Below are positions 7,672 to 17,213 of a stretch of 64,000 bases of DNA, in pieces. The position numbers and the translations under genes are program-made. Every line of letters starts with the position of its first letter. Position 1 is the stretch's first letter. Origin of the DNA: JAAFHZ01 sp964247085 (lineage in GTDB: Bacteria; Cyanobacteriota; Cyanobacteriia; Cyanobacteriales; Chamaesiphonaceae); contig CAXTSX010000015.1 of assembly GCA_964247085.1 (NCBI GenBank), positions 10,931 through 74,930 on the forward strand, written 5' to 3'. Below the pieces are notes generated by a model. The model ran no database searches, was not told the DNA's origin, and worked only from the letters and a program-made list of their open reading frames with translations.

Positions 7672-10600
7672 TCATATCTTTACTCCATGAGTATCACTAA
7701 TGCTAGGAATTTGTCTGGTCTTTTGCTTCACAATAAACTTGCCGAATAATGTATACATGGCTGGTAAAACCAGCAGCGTCAGAGCAGTAGAAGTAAATAG
7801 ACCACCCAACACCACTACTGCCAATGGCTGCAGGATTTCTTTACCGGCACCAGAACCAATCACCAACGGTACCATCCCCAAGGCCGAAGCTAGAGCAGTC
7901 AGTAAAATAGCCACAAGCCTTTCCATGGAACCTTCGACAATCACCTCTGGCAGAGGTAAACCCTCAGCTAGTCGATTATTGTAGTTGTCAACTAGTAGCA
8001 GACCATTGCGGGTGGCCACCCCAAACAGAGTAATAAAACCGACCATCGAAGCTACCGAAATAATTCCACCACTACTGGCCACGGCAATTACCCCGCCAAT
8101 TAAAGCTAGAGGCAGGTTAATCATAATCATCAGTGTGGCTGGTATAGATTTGACCGCAAAATAAATCAAAATCCCGATCGCGATCAAAGAAAATGCCCCC
8201 GCCACCATTAAAGTCTTAGTCGCTTGCTCTTGCGCCTGAAACTGTCCACCAAACTGGACATAATAGCCACTAGGCAAAGAAATTGCTTTCACCTGCGATC
8301 GCACATCAGCAATCACCGAACCCAAATCTCGGCCACTGACATTAGCAGAGACAATGAGCAGCCGGGAGACATTTTCGCGATTGATCGTGCTGGGACCACT
8401 GCCGTACTCCACTTTGGCCACTTGGGCTAAGGGAATCTTTTGACCACCAGGCACATCAATTAGTAAGTTGCCTAACACGGCCAAGTTATTGCGATATTTC
8501 TCTGGTAGCCACACCACCAGATTAAAAGTCTGCTGTTTTTCTAGCACCTGGGATACGGTGCGGCCATTCAAACCAGTCTCGATCGTTTCTGCTAGTTCGC
8601 CAATGCTCAGACCATACCGAGCGGCGGCTGATCGATCGAACTTGATTTGTACCTGTTTCACGGGTACTTGCGGTTCGAGCTGGAGATCGACAATCCCGGC
8701 CACTCCGCCCATCGCGGTTTGAACCTGCTGACCCAGAATTCGTAGCTGAGATAGTTCCGGACCATAGATTTTGACAGCGATCGCACTGCGCACTCCCGAT
8801 AAAATTTCGTCCATCCGATGAGAAATAAAACCGCCGATATTAGTGGCTACTCCCGGCAATTTACCTAGTTCTGTGCGGAGGCTAGCAATGGTTTTTTCGC
8901 GATCCTTGTCGCCCTCTTCGCTAATTTGGACATCCAATTCACCAGCATTCACGCCAGCTACATCGGCATCGCCTTGGGCAAAACCGGCTCGAAACTGGAC
9001 AGTATCAAATCTTTTATCTTCTTTAAAAGCCGACATTACGGCGAGAGCAGCTTGATTGGTAGATTCCAGGGATTGTCCGGGGTAAAGTGTTAAGGCATTA
9101 ACTAAGGATCTGTCTTGAAACTCTGGTAAAAAGACTTTGCCCAATCCTGGTAAAATCACCAGCGCAGCTATAAATCCAGCCAGAGATACCCCCAGAATTA
9201 TTTTCGGGAATTTCATGGCTAGCAGCAATAGTGGTCGATAGAAACGACGCGCCATTTTCTCCACCAATGTTTCCGAGCTAGGCAACTTTTGATTGGCTAA
9301 AAGCAAGGCACAAAGTGCCGGAGTTAGAGTTAAAGCTACTAGTGTCGAGGCTAGAATCGAGAGCAGGTAAGCCATGCCCATTGGAGTGAAGATCCGGCCT
9401 TCCACTCCAGACAGCACAAAAATCGGGGCAAAGACCACTGCAATAATGACTGTAGAAAACAAAACACTCACGCGGACTTCGACGGAGCCATCAAATACCA
9501 CTTGTAGTGGTTTTCTGGGGCTGCCAGCTAGCTGATTTTCGCGCAGCCGCCGATAGACATTTTCCATATCAACGATCGCATCATCCACCACTGATCCGAT
9601 CGCCACCACCAAACCACCGAGGGTCATAGTGTTTAGCCCCTGGCCAGTCCAGTTCAAAATAATTAACCCCAACAGCAGCGACAAAGGCAAAGCACTCAGG
9701 CTAATCAGCACTGTCCGCCAGTTCATCAAGAACAGAATCAAAATCACCGAGACGATGATCGTGCCATCCCGGAGGGCTTCTTCCACATTTTTGATAGAAG
9801 CTTCAATAAATATATTTTGGTCAAAGGTTTTCTCGAAGGTAATGCCAGCAGGCAATCCGGCTTTCAACTCGGCCATCGCCGCATCGACAGCTTTAACGAC
9901 TGTCGGAGTGTCAGCGACGGGCTGTTTGGTGACGGTTAAAATCAAGGCGCGTTTGCCGCGAAATAGTCCATCACCCCGGCGCAAAGCGGGAGCGATTTTG
10001 ACTTCGGCCACTTGCTCTAACACAACCGGAATGCCTTTATCGGCTTTGATCGCCGACTTTTGCAGTTGATCGATCGATTCAATCCGACCAATCCCGCGCA
10101 CCAGCATTTCTCGATCGGGACTAATCAAAAATCCGCCTGGAACATTGGCATTGGAATTCTGGACAGCCTTGGTCACATCAGCCACAGAAACGTTGTAAGT
10201 CTTTAGCTTGTCGGGGTCAATCAGCACTTGATACTGCCGCTCGTCACCACCATAGATAAAGACGTTGCTAACCCCAGGTACAGCTAGTAATCGGTTTCTA
10301 ATATCCCAGTTGGCTACTCGCCAAACTTCCATCAGATTGTCACCAGAAAAAGCGTATTTCACTGTCCAACCCAAGGGTGAGCTAACTGGTAAAATTTCTG
10401 GCTGTCCCACACCCTTGGGTAAAATGTTTTGCAATCGCTGCAGCCTTTCGGTGACTAGCTGACGGGCGCGATAGATATCTGTTGGCAGACTAAATACGGC
10501 CTTCACCGAAGCAATCCCTACCGCCGACGACGATCGCAACGATTCTAAACCCGGCGTGCCGTTAATAGCACTTTCGATCGGACGAGTTACTAGCGCCTCG

Positions 10601-10782
10601 ACTTCTTCGGGAGCTAGACCAGGCGCATCGGTTTGGATTTCGACTTGGGGCGGGGCAAAACTGGGAAAAACATCTAAGGGCATTTGGCCAAGGACTTGCC
10701 AGCCCCATAGACTAATTAGCAACGAGATTATCACTACCAGCCAGCGTTGAGCGATCGACCATTTGACAATTGTGTTGAGCAT
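7672..10782 (-). CDS. CusA/CzcA-type heavy-metal RND efflux pump
   Basis: At 1036 aa with about 12 membrane spans, this is a full-length inner-membrane subunit of a tripartite metal efflux system. The N-terminal span is followed by DVFPSFAPPQVEIQTDAPGL, typical of the heavy-metal (HME) branch. The fourth-span motif GSVVDDAIVDMENVYRRL holds the acidic residues that carry protons in HME pumps. The second periplasmic half begins after residue 560. It starts 5 bp after the adaptor gene and is surely co-transcribed with it. Neighbours argue for Cu(I) or a related ion. No outer-membrane partner (CusC/TolC type) is in the window, so that component must be shared or encoded elsewhere. Confidence 0.92.
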   Translation of the reverse strand: MLNTIVKWSIAQRWLVVIISLLISLWGWQVLGQMPLDVFPSFAPPQVEIQTDAPGLAPEEVEALVTRPIESAINGTPGLESLRSSSAVGIASVKAVFSLPTDIYRARQLVTERLQRLQNILPKGVGQPEILPVSSPLGWTVKYAFSGDNLMEVWRVANWDIRNRLLAVPGVSNVFIYGGDERQYQVLIDPDKLKTYNVSVADVTKAVQNSNANVPGGFLISPDREMLVRGIGRIESIDQLQKSAIKADKGIPVVLEQVAEVKIAPALRRGDGLFRGKRALILTVTKQPVADTPTVVKAVDAAMAELKAGLPAGITFEKTFDQNIFIEASIKNVEEALRDGTIIVSVILILFLMNWRTVLISLSALPLSLLLGLIILNWTGQGLNTMTLGGLVVAIGSVVDDAIVDMENVYRRLRENQLAGSPRKPLQVVFDGSVEVRVSVLFSTVIIAVVFAPIFVLSGVEGRIFTPMGMAYLLSILASTLVALTLTPALCALLLANQKLPSSETLVEKMARRFYRPLLLLAMKFPKIILGVSLAGFIAALVILPGLGKVFLPEFQDRSLVNALTLYPGQSLESTNQAALAVMSAFKEDKRFDTVQFRAGFAQGDADVAGVNAGELDVQISEEGDKDREKTIASLRTELGKLPGVATNIGGFISHRMDEILSGVRSAIAVKIYGPELSQLRILGQQVQTAMGGVAGIVDLQLEPQVPVKQVQIKFDRSAAARYGLSIGELAETIETGLNGRTVSQVLEKQQTFNLVVWLPEKYRNNLAVLGNLLIDVPGGQKIPLAQVAKVEYGSGPSTINRENVSRLLIVSANVSGRDLGSVIADVRSQVKAISLPSGYYVQFGGQFQAQEQATKTLMVAGAFSLIAIGILIYFAVKSIPATLMIMINLPLALIGGVIAVASSGGIISVASMVGFITLFGVATRNGLLLVDNYNNRLAEGLPLPEVIVEGSMERLVAILLTALASALGMVPLVIGSGAGKEILQPLAVVVLGGLFTSTALTLLVLPAMYTLFGKFIVKQKTRQIPSISDTHGVKI

Positions 10783-10787
10783 GGTGA

Positions 10788-12731
10788 TTACTTCCGCCCA
10801 GCTTCGGTAATACTAGCAGCGGGCTGATCGATCGTTGCATTGGCACCAGAGGTGTTTGATTCTGACAATCGTGGTGGATTAGTCTCTAATAGTTCTGTAT
10901 GGTTAGGTTGAGTATTAGTTTGGTCAAAGGTATCTTCTGGCTCGATTATTTCTGCTGGACTCGTTGCTAAACGACGACGGCGATAAAACCATACCGCCCC
11001 GCCCAGCAGCAGACTACCAGCTGGAATCAAGCCCCATCCTAGATAAGTCGGTATCTGATTAGTTGTAACAGCCGCAGGCGGAGCAGGATCATGTTGACCC
11101 ATGGACTTGCTTTTCAGGGACTGGGCATAGAGCTGCGGAGCGCGTTGACTGACTACGTTATCTCCGGCAAATAGTCCGGTTTTCACTTCTACCAAATCAC
11201 CAACAGCCTGACCAAGAGTGACAGTGATGGGCTGATAGGCATCGCCATTTTGGACATAAACTAGCTTTTCTTCCTGAGTATCCACGACAGCGCTAGCTGG
11301 AATAACAATCACCGGGGAGGTCTGCTGATCGGTAGCCAGATTGATTTCGGCAAACATGCCTGCCTTCAGTAAACCATTAGCATTATCTAAAGCTGCTTGC
11401 ACTGGTATTACCCGGCTCTGGCCATCGATCGCATTCCCAACTCGGGTAATCTGGCCATCAAAATAGCGATCGCCAGCAGTGGCCACTTTCACATTGACTC
11501 GTTGACCGAGATGGACTTTACCTAAATCCCGTTCATAGATGTTGGCGGTAGCTAATACTTGCCGATCGTCGGTAATCGTCATCAGTCTGGCTCCAGACTC
11601 CGCCACTGATTGACCAATAGTGATTTCTCGATCGGCAACAGTGCCATCGATCGGCGATTTAATAGCAATTAATCCTTGGGCATCAGTCTGATTACCTAGT
11701 TGCTTGATTCGCCCTTGATAACTGGCATCACTGAGTTGGAGTCGATTCTGAGCTGCTGTTACTGCCGCACGTCCCCGCTGGACTTGCGCTTGCGCTTCTA
11801 CCACTATTTTTTGATTACGCGCTTTGGCTAACTGTCCTTGCAGCTCCGCGACTTGTTTTTCGGCATCCCGTAACTCTCGCAGTGGTAAATCAGTTTCGGC
11901 CTTCCGTAGTTCGGTCGCGGCCTGGGAAACTTCGGTTTGGCCTTGAGCTTTAACTAATTGGGTGCGTGCTGCTGCCAATTTAGATTTAGATTCTAATGCT
12001 TGACGACGGGGCAGTACCCCTTCTTTAGCCAGCTCCAGGTCTTTTTGGTAACGTTCTTGGGCTAGTTGTAATTCTGTTTGGGCGGCTTGGATTTCGGAGT
12101 TGGCAATTTTTTGTTGGCGCTGATAGGTATTTTGAGCAGCCCGGACGATCGATCCATTTTTGACGAGTTGTTGTTCGCGGCTCAATCTAGAGGTGGCCGA
12201 TGCTAGCTGACTTTGCGCTTGATTAATTTCAGCCTGGGCTACGGCCACAATTTTGCGATAGCTTTGCTGAGCCAGGTTCAAATCTGTTTGGGCTTGCTGC
12301 AGACTGGCGGCGGCTTCCGATCGCTTCTCCCAACCTGTGACTTTTAGATCACTCAGTTCTGGGCTAGACATCATGGCTAAGGCTTGACCAGCTTTTACTT
12401 TGCTGCCCGGTTGAACTAGGAGTTGCACCAATTTGCCTTTGATCGGAGCAGTAACTTCTACTTTTTTGCTGGGTAATAGTTCAATTTGACCAGTGGCGGC
12501 AATTTCTACATTCAAACTTTGTTTTTTAGCAGCTGTTACTTGGATGCCAATGCGCTGAGCGGTGGCTCGATCGATCTGCACATGAGTACTTTTTTGGCCG
12601 TCTTGGCCAGCAAATTCGTTGCCGTGCCCGCCGTGAGCTTCCACCGAGGGTGAGACTACTAGCAGACACAGGGCTGTTAGGTTGATAAGTTCTATGTGTG
12701 TACACACCCGCACCAGACTGGGGAAACGCAT
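10788..12731 (-). CDS. RND periplasmic adaptor (CusB/HlyD-type) with C-terminal membrane anchor
   Basis: This is the adaptor of the tripartite metal pump. A signal sequence ends near VEA, then comes a His-rich start (HGGHG). A lipoyl-like half (IKGKLVQLLVQPGSKVKAGQALAMM) is followed by a long alanine/glutamine-rich coiled coil (about residues 120-340), the second lipoyl half and a beta-barrel (about 340-520). At 647 aa it is much longer than usual CusB (about 400). The extra part holds a hydrophobic span (LGWGLIPAGSLLLGGAVWF) followed by RRRR and an 80-residue acidic, Asn/Thr-rich tail. It is the first gene of the leftward copper cluster and is 5 bp from the pump gene. Confidence 0.85.
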   Translation of the reverse strand: MRFPSLVRVCTHIELINLTALCLLVVSPSVEAHGGHGNEFAGQDGQKSTHVQIDRATAQRIGIQVTAAKKQSLNVEIAATGQIELLPSKKVEVTAPIKGKLVQLLVQPGSKVKAGQALAMMSSPELSDLKVTGWEKRSEAAASLQQAQTDLNLAQQSYRKIVAVAQAEINQAQSQLASATSRLSREQQLVKNGSIVRAAQNTYQRQQKIANSEIQAAQTELQLAQERYQKDLELAKEGVLPRRQALESKSKLAAARTQLVKAQGQTEVSQAATELRKAETDLPLRELRDAEKQVAELQGQLAKARNQKIVVEAQAQVQRGRAAVTAAQNRLQLSDASYQGRIKQLGNQTDAQGLIAIKSPIDGTVADREITIGQSVAESGARLMTITDDRQVLATANIYERDLGKVHLGQRVNVKVATAGDRYFDGQITRVGNAIDGQSRVIPVQAALDNANGLLKAGMFAEINLATDQQTSPVIVIPASAVVDTQEEKLVYVQNGDAYQPITVTLGQAVGDLVEVKTGLFAGDNVVSQRAPQLYAQSLKSKSMGQHDPAPPAAVTTNQIPTYLGWGLIPAGSLLLGGAVWFYRRRRLATSPAEIIEPEDTFDQTNTQPNHTELLETNPPRLSESNTSGANATIDQPAASITEAGRK

Positions 12732-12886
12732 TAGTCTCTATGCTGCCAATGATATTGATCACAATTGTTCCACTCAATAGTAAAACCACCGTGAAATATT
12801 ATTCATGATTTATCTTTGCTGCTATCGTCTGGCCAAAATCTGTTACTTTGTGTAGCATCAAGATATCGTGATGATTTAATTCTGCA

Positions 12887-15121
12887 GTGACCAATCCTGG
12901 AAAATCTCGATCGTCTGACTACACAGTTTTACCAAATGTTTCTCTGACCGGGGTGGTAGAACGGATTACTTTTCATGCCGAGGAGACGGGCTATACCGTG
13001 GCTCGGCTGCAAGTCCCCCGCTGTCATGATCTAGTAACCATCACTGGAAATTTTGCTCAAATCCAAGCTGGACAAACGCTGCAAGTTCAGGGTAGTTGGC
13101 GGGAACATCTGCAGTACGGGCAGCAATTTCAGGTTGCTCGCTACCAAGAAACCAAACCAGCAACACTGACTGGAATTGAAAAATATTTAGGCAGCGGTTT
13201 AATTAAGGGCGTTGGACCGGTTACTGCCAAACGGATTGTGGCACATTTTAATCTGGAAACTTTAGAAATTATTGAGCATCATAGCGATCGATTGATTGAA
13301 GTACCCGGCATTGGTCAGAAACGGGTCAAGATGATTCAAACAGCTTGGGCAGCTCAATTGGTGATCAAGGAGGTGATGTTGTTTCTCCAAGGTCATGGCG
13401 TTTCCACGACCTATGCTGTCAAAATCTTTAAGCAATACGGGGAGAAGTCGATCGCCACCGTCACCCATAATCCCTACCAACTGGCTGAGGATATTTATGG
13501 CATTGGATTCCTGACTGCCGATGTGATTGCCAGACAGTTGGGGGTGCTACCCTCTTCACCTTTTCGTTACCGTGCTGGAATTATTCATGTTTTGACGGAA
13601 GCAGCGGAAGATGGCCATTGTTTTTTGCCCCAGCCAGAACTATTGGAGTTATCGATCGCCAAGTTAAGTATTGACGAACATGTGGCTACGCCGGAAGTAG
13701 TGTTAGAGATTTTGGGAGTCATGACTCCAGAACAGGCTTTGATCAAGGAAGCAGTGGGAGAAATTCCTTTGTATTTTCAGCCCAGTTTTTTCCACACCGA
13801 GCAGAACTTAGCCACCTTGACTCTAAAGCTTCTACAGCCGCCCCCAGTGGTGGATTTAGGGCGGGTGCGCAGTTGGATCGAGCGGTTTACCCAGAGTCGC
13901 CAAATTAGTCTATCGATCGAACAACAGCAAGCGGTAGAAATGGCCGCGACGGAGCGGGTAATGATTCTGACTGGTGGTCCGGGCTGCGGCAAAACCTTTT
14001 GCACCCGCACGATCGTCGCTATGTGGAAAGCGATGGGCAAAAAGATTGCCTTGGCGGCTCCGACTGGCCGGGCAGCGCAGCGACTAGCCGAGCTGGCTGG
14101 AATTGAGGCTAAAACTATTCACCGCCTCTTGGAGTTCGAGCCAGCCACCAGAGGTTTTAAACGGGGAATCGAGGAGCCGTTACCCTATGATGCGATCGTA
14201 GTGGATGAAGCCTCCATGTTGGATTTATTTTTGGCCAATTCTTTACTGAAGGCAATTCCGCCCACTGCCCATTTACTGCTGGTGGGAGATATTGACCAAC
14301 TACCTTCCGTTGGGCCAGGGGATGTGTTGGCTGATTTGATTAATTCAGCCCGAATTCCGGTGATTAGGCTGACACAGATTTTTCGGCAAGCGCAATCTAG
14401 TGGCATCATCCGGGCTGCTCACCAGATCAATCGTGGTCAATACCCGAACTTGGAAGCCATTTCGGCTGCTCCTCGATCGGACTGTTTATGGCATGGTGGT
14501 GGTCAGGAACCCGAGCATGGAGTCCAAACCATTTCCGAACTACTGCAAGATTTTATCCCGCGTCAGGGGTTTAATCCGGTGACTGATGTCCAGGTGTTGT
14601 GCCCGATGACTAGAGGGGTAATTGGTACCCGTAACTTGAATAAGGTGTTGCAGGAATTACTCAATCCGCCCGCTCCGGGCAAACCTCAGATCGATCGAGG
14701 CGGGGCTATTTTGCGGGTCGGCGATCGAGTGATTCAACTGAAGAATGACTATGAGCGCGAGGTATTTAATGGAGATTTAGGCATGGTGGGATCGATCGAT
14801 TCCACTGAACAAGAGGTGAAGATTTGGTTTGAGGAACGAGAGGTGATCTATGATTACGCCGATTTAAATGAGTTGGGGCTGGCTTGGTCAATTTCGATCC
14901 ACAAGTCCCAGGGTTCAGAATATCCGGTGGTGATCCTGCCAATTTATATGCAGCACTATCTCTTGCTGTCTCGGAATTTGATCTATACGGGCTTAACTAG
15001 AGCTAAACAGTTAGCAATTATAGTGGGATCTAGTAAAGCGATCGGGTTAGCGGTCAGGCAGCATCAGACCGGGAAAAGATACACCCGATTACCTGAGCGG
15101 CTACAGAGTATTTTACCTTGA
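12887..15121 (+). CDS. RecD2-like ATP-dependent DNA helicase
   Basis: A superfamily 1B 5'-3' helicase of the RecD2/TraA type, not part of a RecBCD complex here since no recB or recC is near. An OB-like N-terminal domain (VSLTGVVERITF) is followed by paired helix-hairpin-helix motifs (SGLIKGVGPVTAKRI, EVPGIGQKRV). The Walker A box is LTGGPGCGKT (about residue 363) and Walker B is VVDEASMLD. The C-terminal motif WSISIHKSQGSEYPVVI is the UvrD-C2 hallmark. The start is GTG at 12887; no better in-frame ATG fits the conserved N-terminus. It is 744 aa, the usual size. It converges with the ParB-like gene with 13 bp between stops. Confidence 0.9.
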   Translation: MTNPGKSRSSDYTVLPNVSLTGVVERITFHAEETGYTVARLQVPRCHDLVTITGNFAQIQAGQTLQVQGSWREHLQYGQQFQVARYQETKPATLTGIEKYLGSGLIKGVGPVTAKRIVAHFNLETLEIIEHHSDRLIEVPGIGQKRVKMIQTAWAAQLVIKEVMLFLQGHGVSTTYAVKIFKQYGEKSIATVTHNPYQLAEDIYGIGFLTADVIARQLGVLPSSPFRYRAGIIHVLTEAAEDGHCFLPQPELLELSIAKLSIDEHVATPEVVLEILGVMTPEQALIKEAVGEIPLYFQPSFFHTEQNLATLTLKLLQPPPVVDLGRVRSWIERFTQSRQISLSIEQQQAVEMAATERVMILTGGPGCGKTFCTRTIVAMWKAMGKKIALAAPTGRAAQRLAELAGIEAKTIHRLLEFEPATRGFKRGIEEPLPYDAIVVDEASMLDLFLANSLLKAIPPTAHLLLVGDIDQLPSVGPGDVLADLINSARIPVIRLTQIFRQAQSSGIIRAAHQINRGQYPNLEAISAAPRSDCLWHGGGQEPEHGVQTISELLQDFIPRQGFNPVTDVQVLCPMTRGVIGTRNLNKVLQELLNPPAPGKPQIDRGGAILRVGDRVIQLKNDYEREVFNGDLGMVGSIDSTEQEVKIWFEEREVIYDYADLNELGLAWSISIHKSQGSEYPVVILPIYMQHYLLLSRNLIYTGLTRAKQLAIIVGSSKAIGLAVRQHQTGKRYTRLPERLQSILP

Positions 15122-15134
15122 TATACTCACCATA

Positions 15135-15851
15135 TTAGTCCCATCGATCAATCATCTCCAGCATTTTTTTATCACTCACCAACTTGAACTGTTTTTGATT
15201 GCGGGTTTCTACCAATACAGCCATTACATCCGCGAAACCCTGAAACTCTTGTCCTTTCTGACGAGCAGCTTGTAGTAGTTGAATGATTTTTTGGATTTTT
15301 TTATCCCCTAAAAATGCTAAATTTTTACTGATTTGAATCGCAACCGCTGGTTCTTGAACGCGATTAAAGGCCAAGAGCATGGGTAGAGGTTGGGGGATAG
15401 TTTCTTGGATCGTGGCTATGATCATAGATTGCAGAGCAGCAAAAGACCCATCTTGAGATTTCGATAGCCGATCAATCTGAGCAGATAAATTACTCACATC
15501 TAAGGTTGTCTCACTAGTAACTTTCGCTGCCACTGTTGATTTACCAATGATCGTATTTAAAACCTCTTGTTGTTGGCTAATAGGTAGCTCCGTTTGTTCA
15601 TCAGCCAAAAAAGCCATGATCCGATCGGGCAGCGAGTCATCCATTTGCTGGGCTTGAACATAAGCCTGAAACTCTAGTGCTCCTGATAGTAATTGATATT
15701 GATCGATCGATAGCTGTCTTAAAACTGGCAAACTAACTACACCACGTAATTGAATAATGGTATTAGCCAAGGCTTCAATCTCAGCAGCGGTCTCCTGTGC
15801 TGGCACTGCTTGAACGCTATCCAGATCAACAATGATAGTTTTTAAGTTCAT
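15135..15851 (-). CDS. ParB-like partner of nuclease-ParA fusion
   Basis: A 238-aa protein that is not a standard ParB. Residues 20-70 (AAEIEALANTIIQLRGVVSLPVLRQLSIDQYQLLSG, in two parts) follow the N-terminal ParB/Srx pattern of 'search all sites, get a value, keep in a set'. The usual GERR arginine box is replaced by SGALEF, so CTPase activity by that motif is doubtful. No HTH centromere-binding domain is obvious. The middle is Gln/Ser-rich and the C-terminal 80 residues look helical and basic (KKIQKIIQLLQAARQKG). It starts 4 bp after the nuclease-ParA gene. That spacing and the order ParA then ParB suggest the two act together. Function is unknown. Confidence 0.6.
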   Translation of the reverse strand: MNLKTIIVDLDSVQAVPAQETAAEIEALANTIIQLRGVVSLPVLRQLSIDQYQLLSGALEFQAYVQAQQMDDSLPDRIMAFLADEQTELPISQQQEVLNTIIGKSTVAAKVTSETTLDVSNLSAQIDRLSKSQDGSFAALQSMIIATIQETIPQPLPMLLAFNRVQEPAVAIQISKNLAFLGDKKIQKIIQLLQAARQKGQEFQGFADVMAVLVETRNQKQFKLVSDKKMLEMIDRWD

Positions 15852-15855
15852 GATG

Positions 15856-17208
15856 TTACAGTTCGCGAATTAATACTAAAACTTCTTTAGCCAGATCTTC
15901 AAACTCCTGAGCGGAAGCTGAATCGGGCTTGAAGTCTAAAACCGACTGGGGATTTGGAATATCTAGATCGCCAACTTCGATCATCCGTTCGATCGCCAAC
16001 GATACATCTCGCCTTTCATAAATTCTGGTGCTTAGCAGTCGGAAACTATAGCGTTCTTCAATCAATGCTTCCATCTTGGGTAAGCTATGTTCTACAAACT
16101 TAGCGTGGGTGGCTACTTTGGAAGGTAGTACTCCCAATATCTCGATCGCCTTGCGTCCCATGGAGTCTCTGAAATCATCAATTTCAGAGACAAACCGGCG
16201 CACATTTTTTAGCCCTTCGTTAGCAAATGGTTTGAGGTCAGAAGGAATTAGTAAGAAGTCAGCGGATATCAACGCGACTTTGGCATAAAGATTCAAGGAT
16301 GGCGGGGTATCAATCAACACTACATCATAAAGATGTTCCACTTCTTTCAGCTTTTTCACCAGCCTGGTCAGAGATGGGGCTAATTGAATCAGCTCCTGCT
16401 CGCGTTCCATCAATTCAATATGACTAGGAATTACATCGATGGGTGAGCTACAAAAGTCTGATTTTCTCACTACCTCTGCAATGGGAAATTTTTTGTTCTC
16501 AGCTAAAACATGATAAATATATTGATCGCGAATATCATCATTTAGCTCATCTTGAAATTTGACTAATCCTAAAGCATAGGTGGTGTTGGCTTGACTATCT
16601 AAGTCGATTACTAGCACCTTTTTACCACGCTTACTCAGCGCTGCGGCTAGATTAATAACTGTAGTGGTCTTGCCCACTCCGCCTTTGTTATGATAGACCG
16701 CAATGACTTTCATGGTTGATGCTCCTACTGATGTTACTGGTGACGGGGCTAAAACGTTGGGAGGGAATAATGGTTGTTGAGAAATGGCTAGTAATGCTTC
16801 TCTGCCAACAATAGCGTGAAGCGCGGCCAGCTGGTCTGGTAGATCTCTTCCCAATAACTGTAGCCGCAAATGAATATCTCGATCGATCTTCTCATAGACG
16901 CGCAGCTGCCGACCATTAATCAATAATCCATAACGAGCATTGGCTTGTTCCAGATAGCGAGTGAATTTCCGGACATGTCGATCGAGATTTTGCTTGGGAT
17001 GTTTGGCTTCAATGACCAACTGCAAATAGCTAGATGGTGAGGGGCTATTACTGACATTAGCCAAGAAATCTAACCGAATCCGGCCAAAGGTGACTTCTTG
17101 AAACCATTGACCAGGTAGGTATCCCAAGGCGGGTAGCAGGTAATGAACAATAAATTTGCTCTCAACTTCGGCTTCATTGCGGCACTGTTCAGGGTTATAG
17201 AAATCCAT
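15856..17208 (-). CDS. HsdR-N-like nuclease domain fused to ParA ATPase
   Basis: Two domains in 450 aa. Residues 1-125 match the N-terminal PD-(D/E)XK fold of type I restriction R subunits: E16, D47 and E67-A-K69 are in the expected places. A Pro-rich linker (about 146-165) joins it to a ParA/MinD-type ATPase with deviant Walker A K175-GGVGKT, the A' motif VIDLDSQANTTYAL and Walker B VLIDTPPSL. The residue pattern supports active sites in both parts. An internal ATG at 16713 (residue 166) sits exactly at the ParA start behind an AGGAG at 16722-16726 (minus strand), so a free ParA may also be made. It starts 5 bp after dCMP deaminase and is followed 4 bp later by the ParB-like gene. Role unknown: partitioning, DNA surveillance or defence are all possible. 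Confidence 0.8.
   Translation of the reverse strand: MDFYNPEQCRNEAEVESKFIVHYLLPALGYLPGQWFQEVTFGRIRLDFLANVSNSPSPSSYLQLVIEAKHPKQNLDRHVRKFTRYLEQANARYGLLINGRQLRVYEKIDRDIHLRLQLLGRDLPDQLAALHAIVGREALLAISQQPLFPPNVLAPSPVTSVGASTMKVIAVYHNKGGVGKTTTVINLAAALSKRGKKVLVIDLDSQANTTYALGLVKFQDELNDDIRDQYIYHVLAENKKFPIAEVVRKSDFCSSPIDVIPSHIELMEREQELIQLAPSLTRLVKKLKEVEHLYDVVLIDTPPSLNLYAKVALISADFLLIPSDLKPFANEGLKNVRRFVSEIDDFRDSMGRKAIEILGVLPSKVATHAKFVEHSLPKMEALIEERYSFRLLSTRIYERRDVSLAIERMIEVGDLDIPNPQSVLDFKPDSASAQEFEDLAKEVLVLIREL
16722..16726 (-). promoter_or_regulatory. Internal Shine-Dalgarno for a second ParA start
   Basis: On the minus strand AGGAG lies 8 bases before the in-frame ATG at 16713. That ATG begins MKVIAVYHNKGGVGKTT, the natural N-terminus of a stand-alone ParA. 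The site could drive synthesis of a ParA-only product from within the fusion gene, or be a relic of the fusion event. Confidence 0.5.
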
Positions 17209-17213
17209 ATTTC

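Noticed and set aside
9629..10069. 146-codon plus-strand frame inside the RND pump gene
   Set aside because: It is antisense to conserved membrane and periplasmic segments of the pump and shows no protein pattern of its own.
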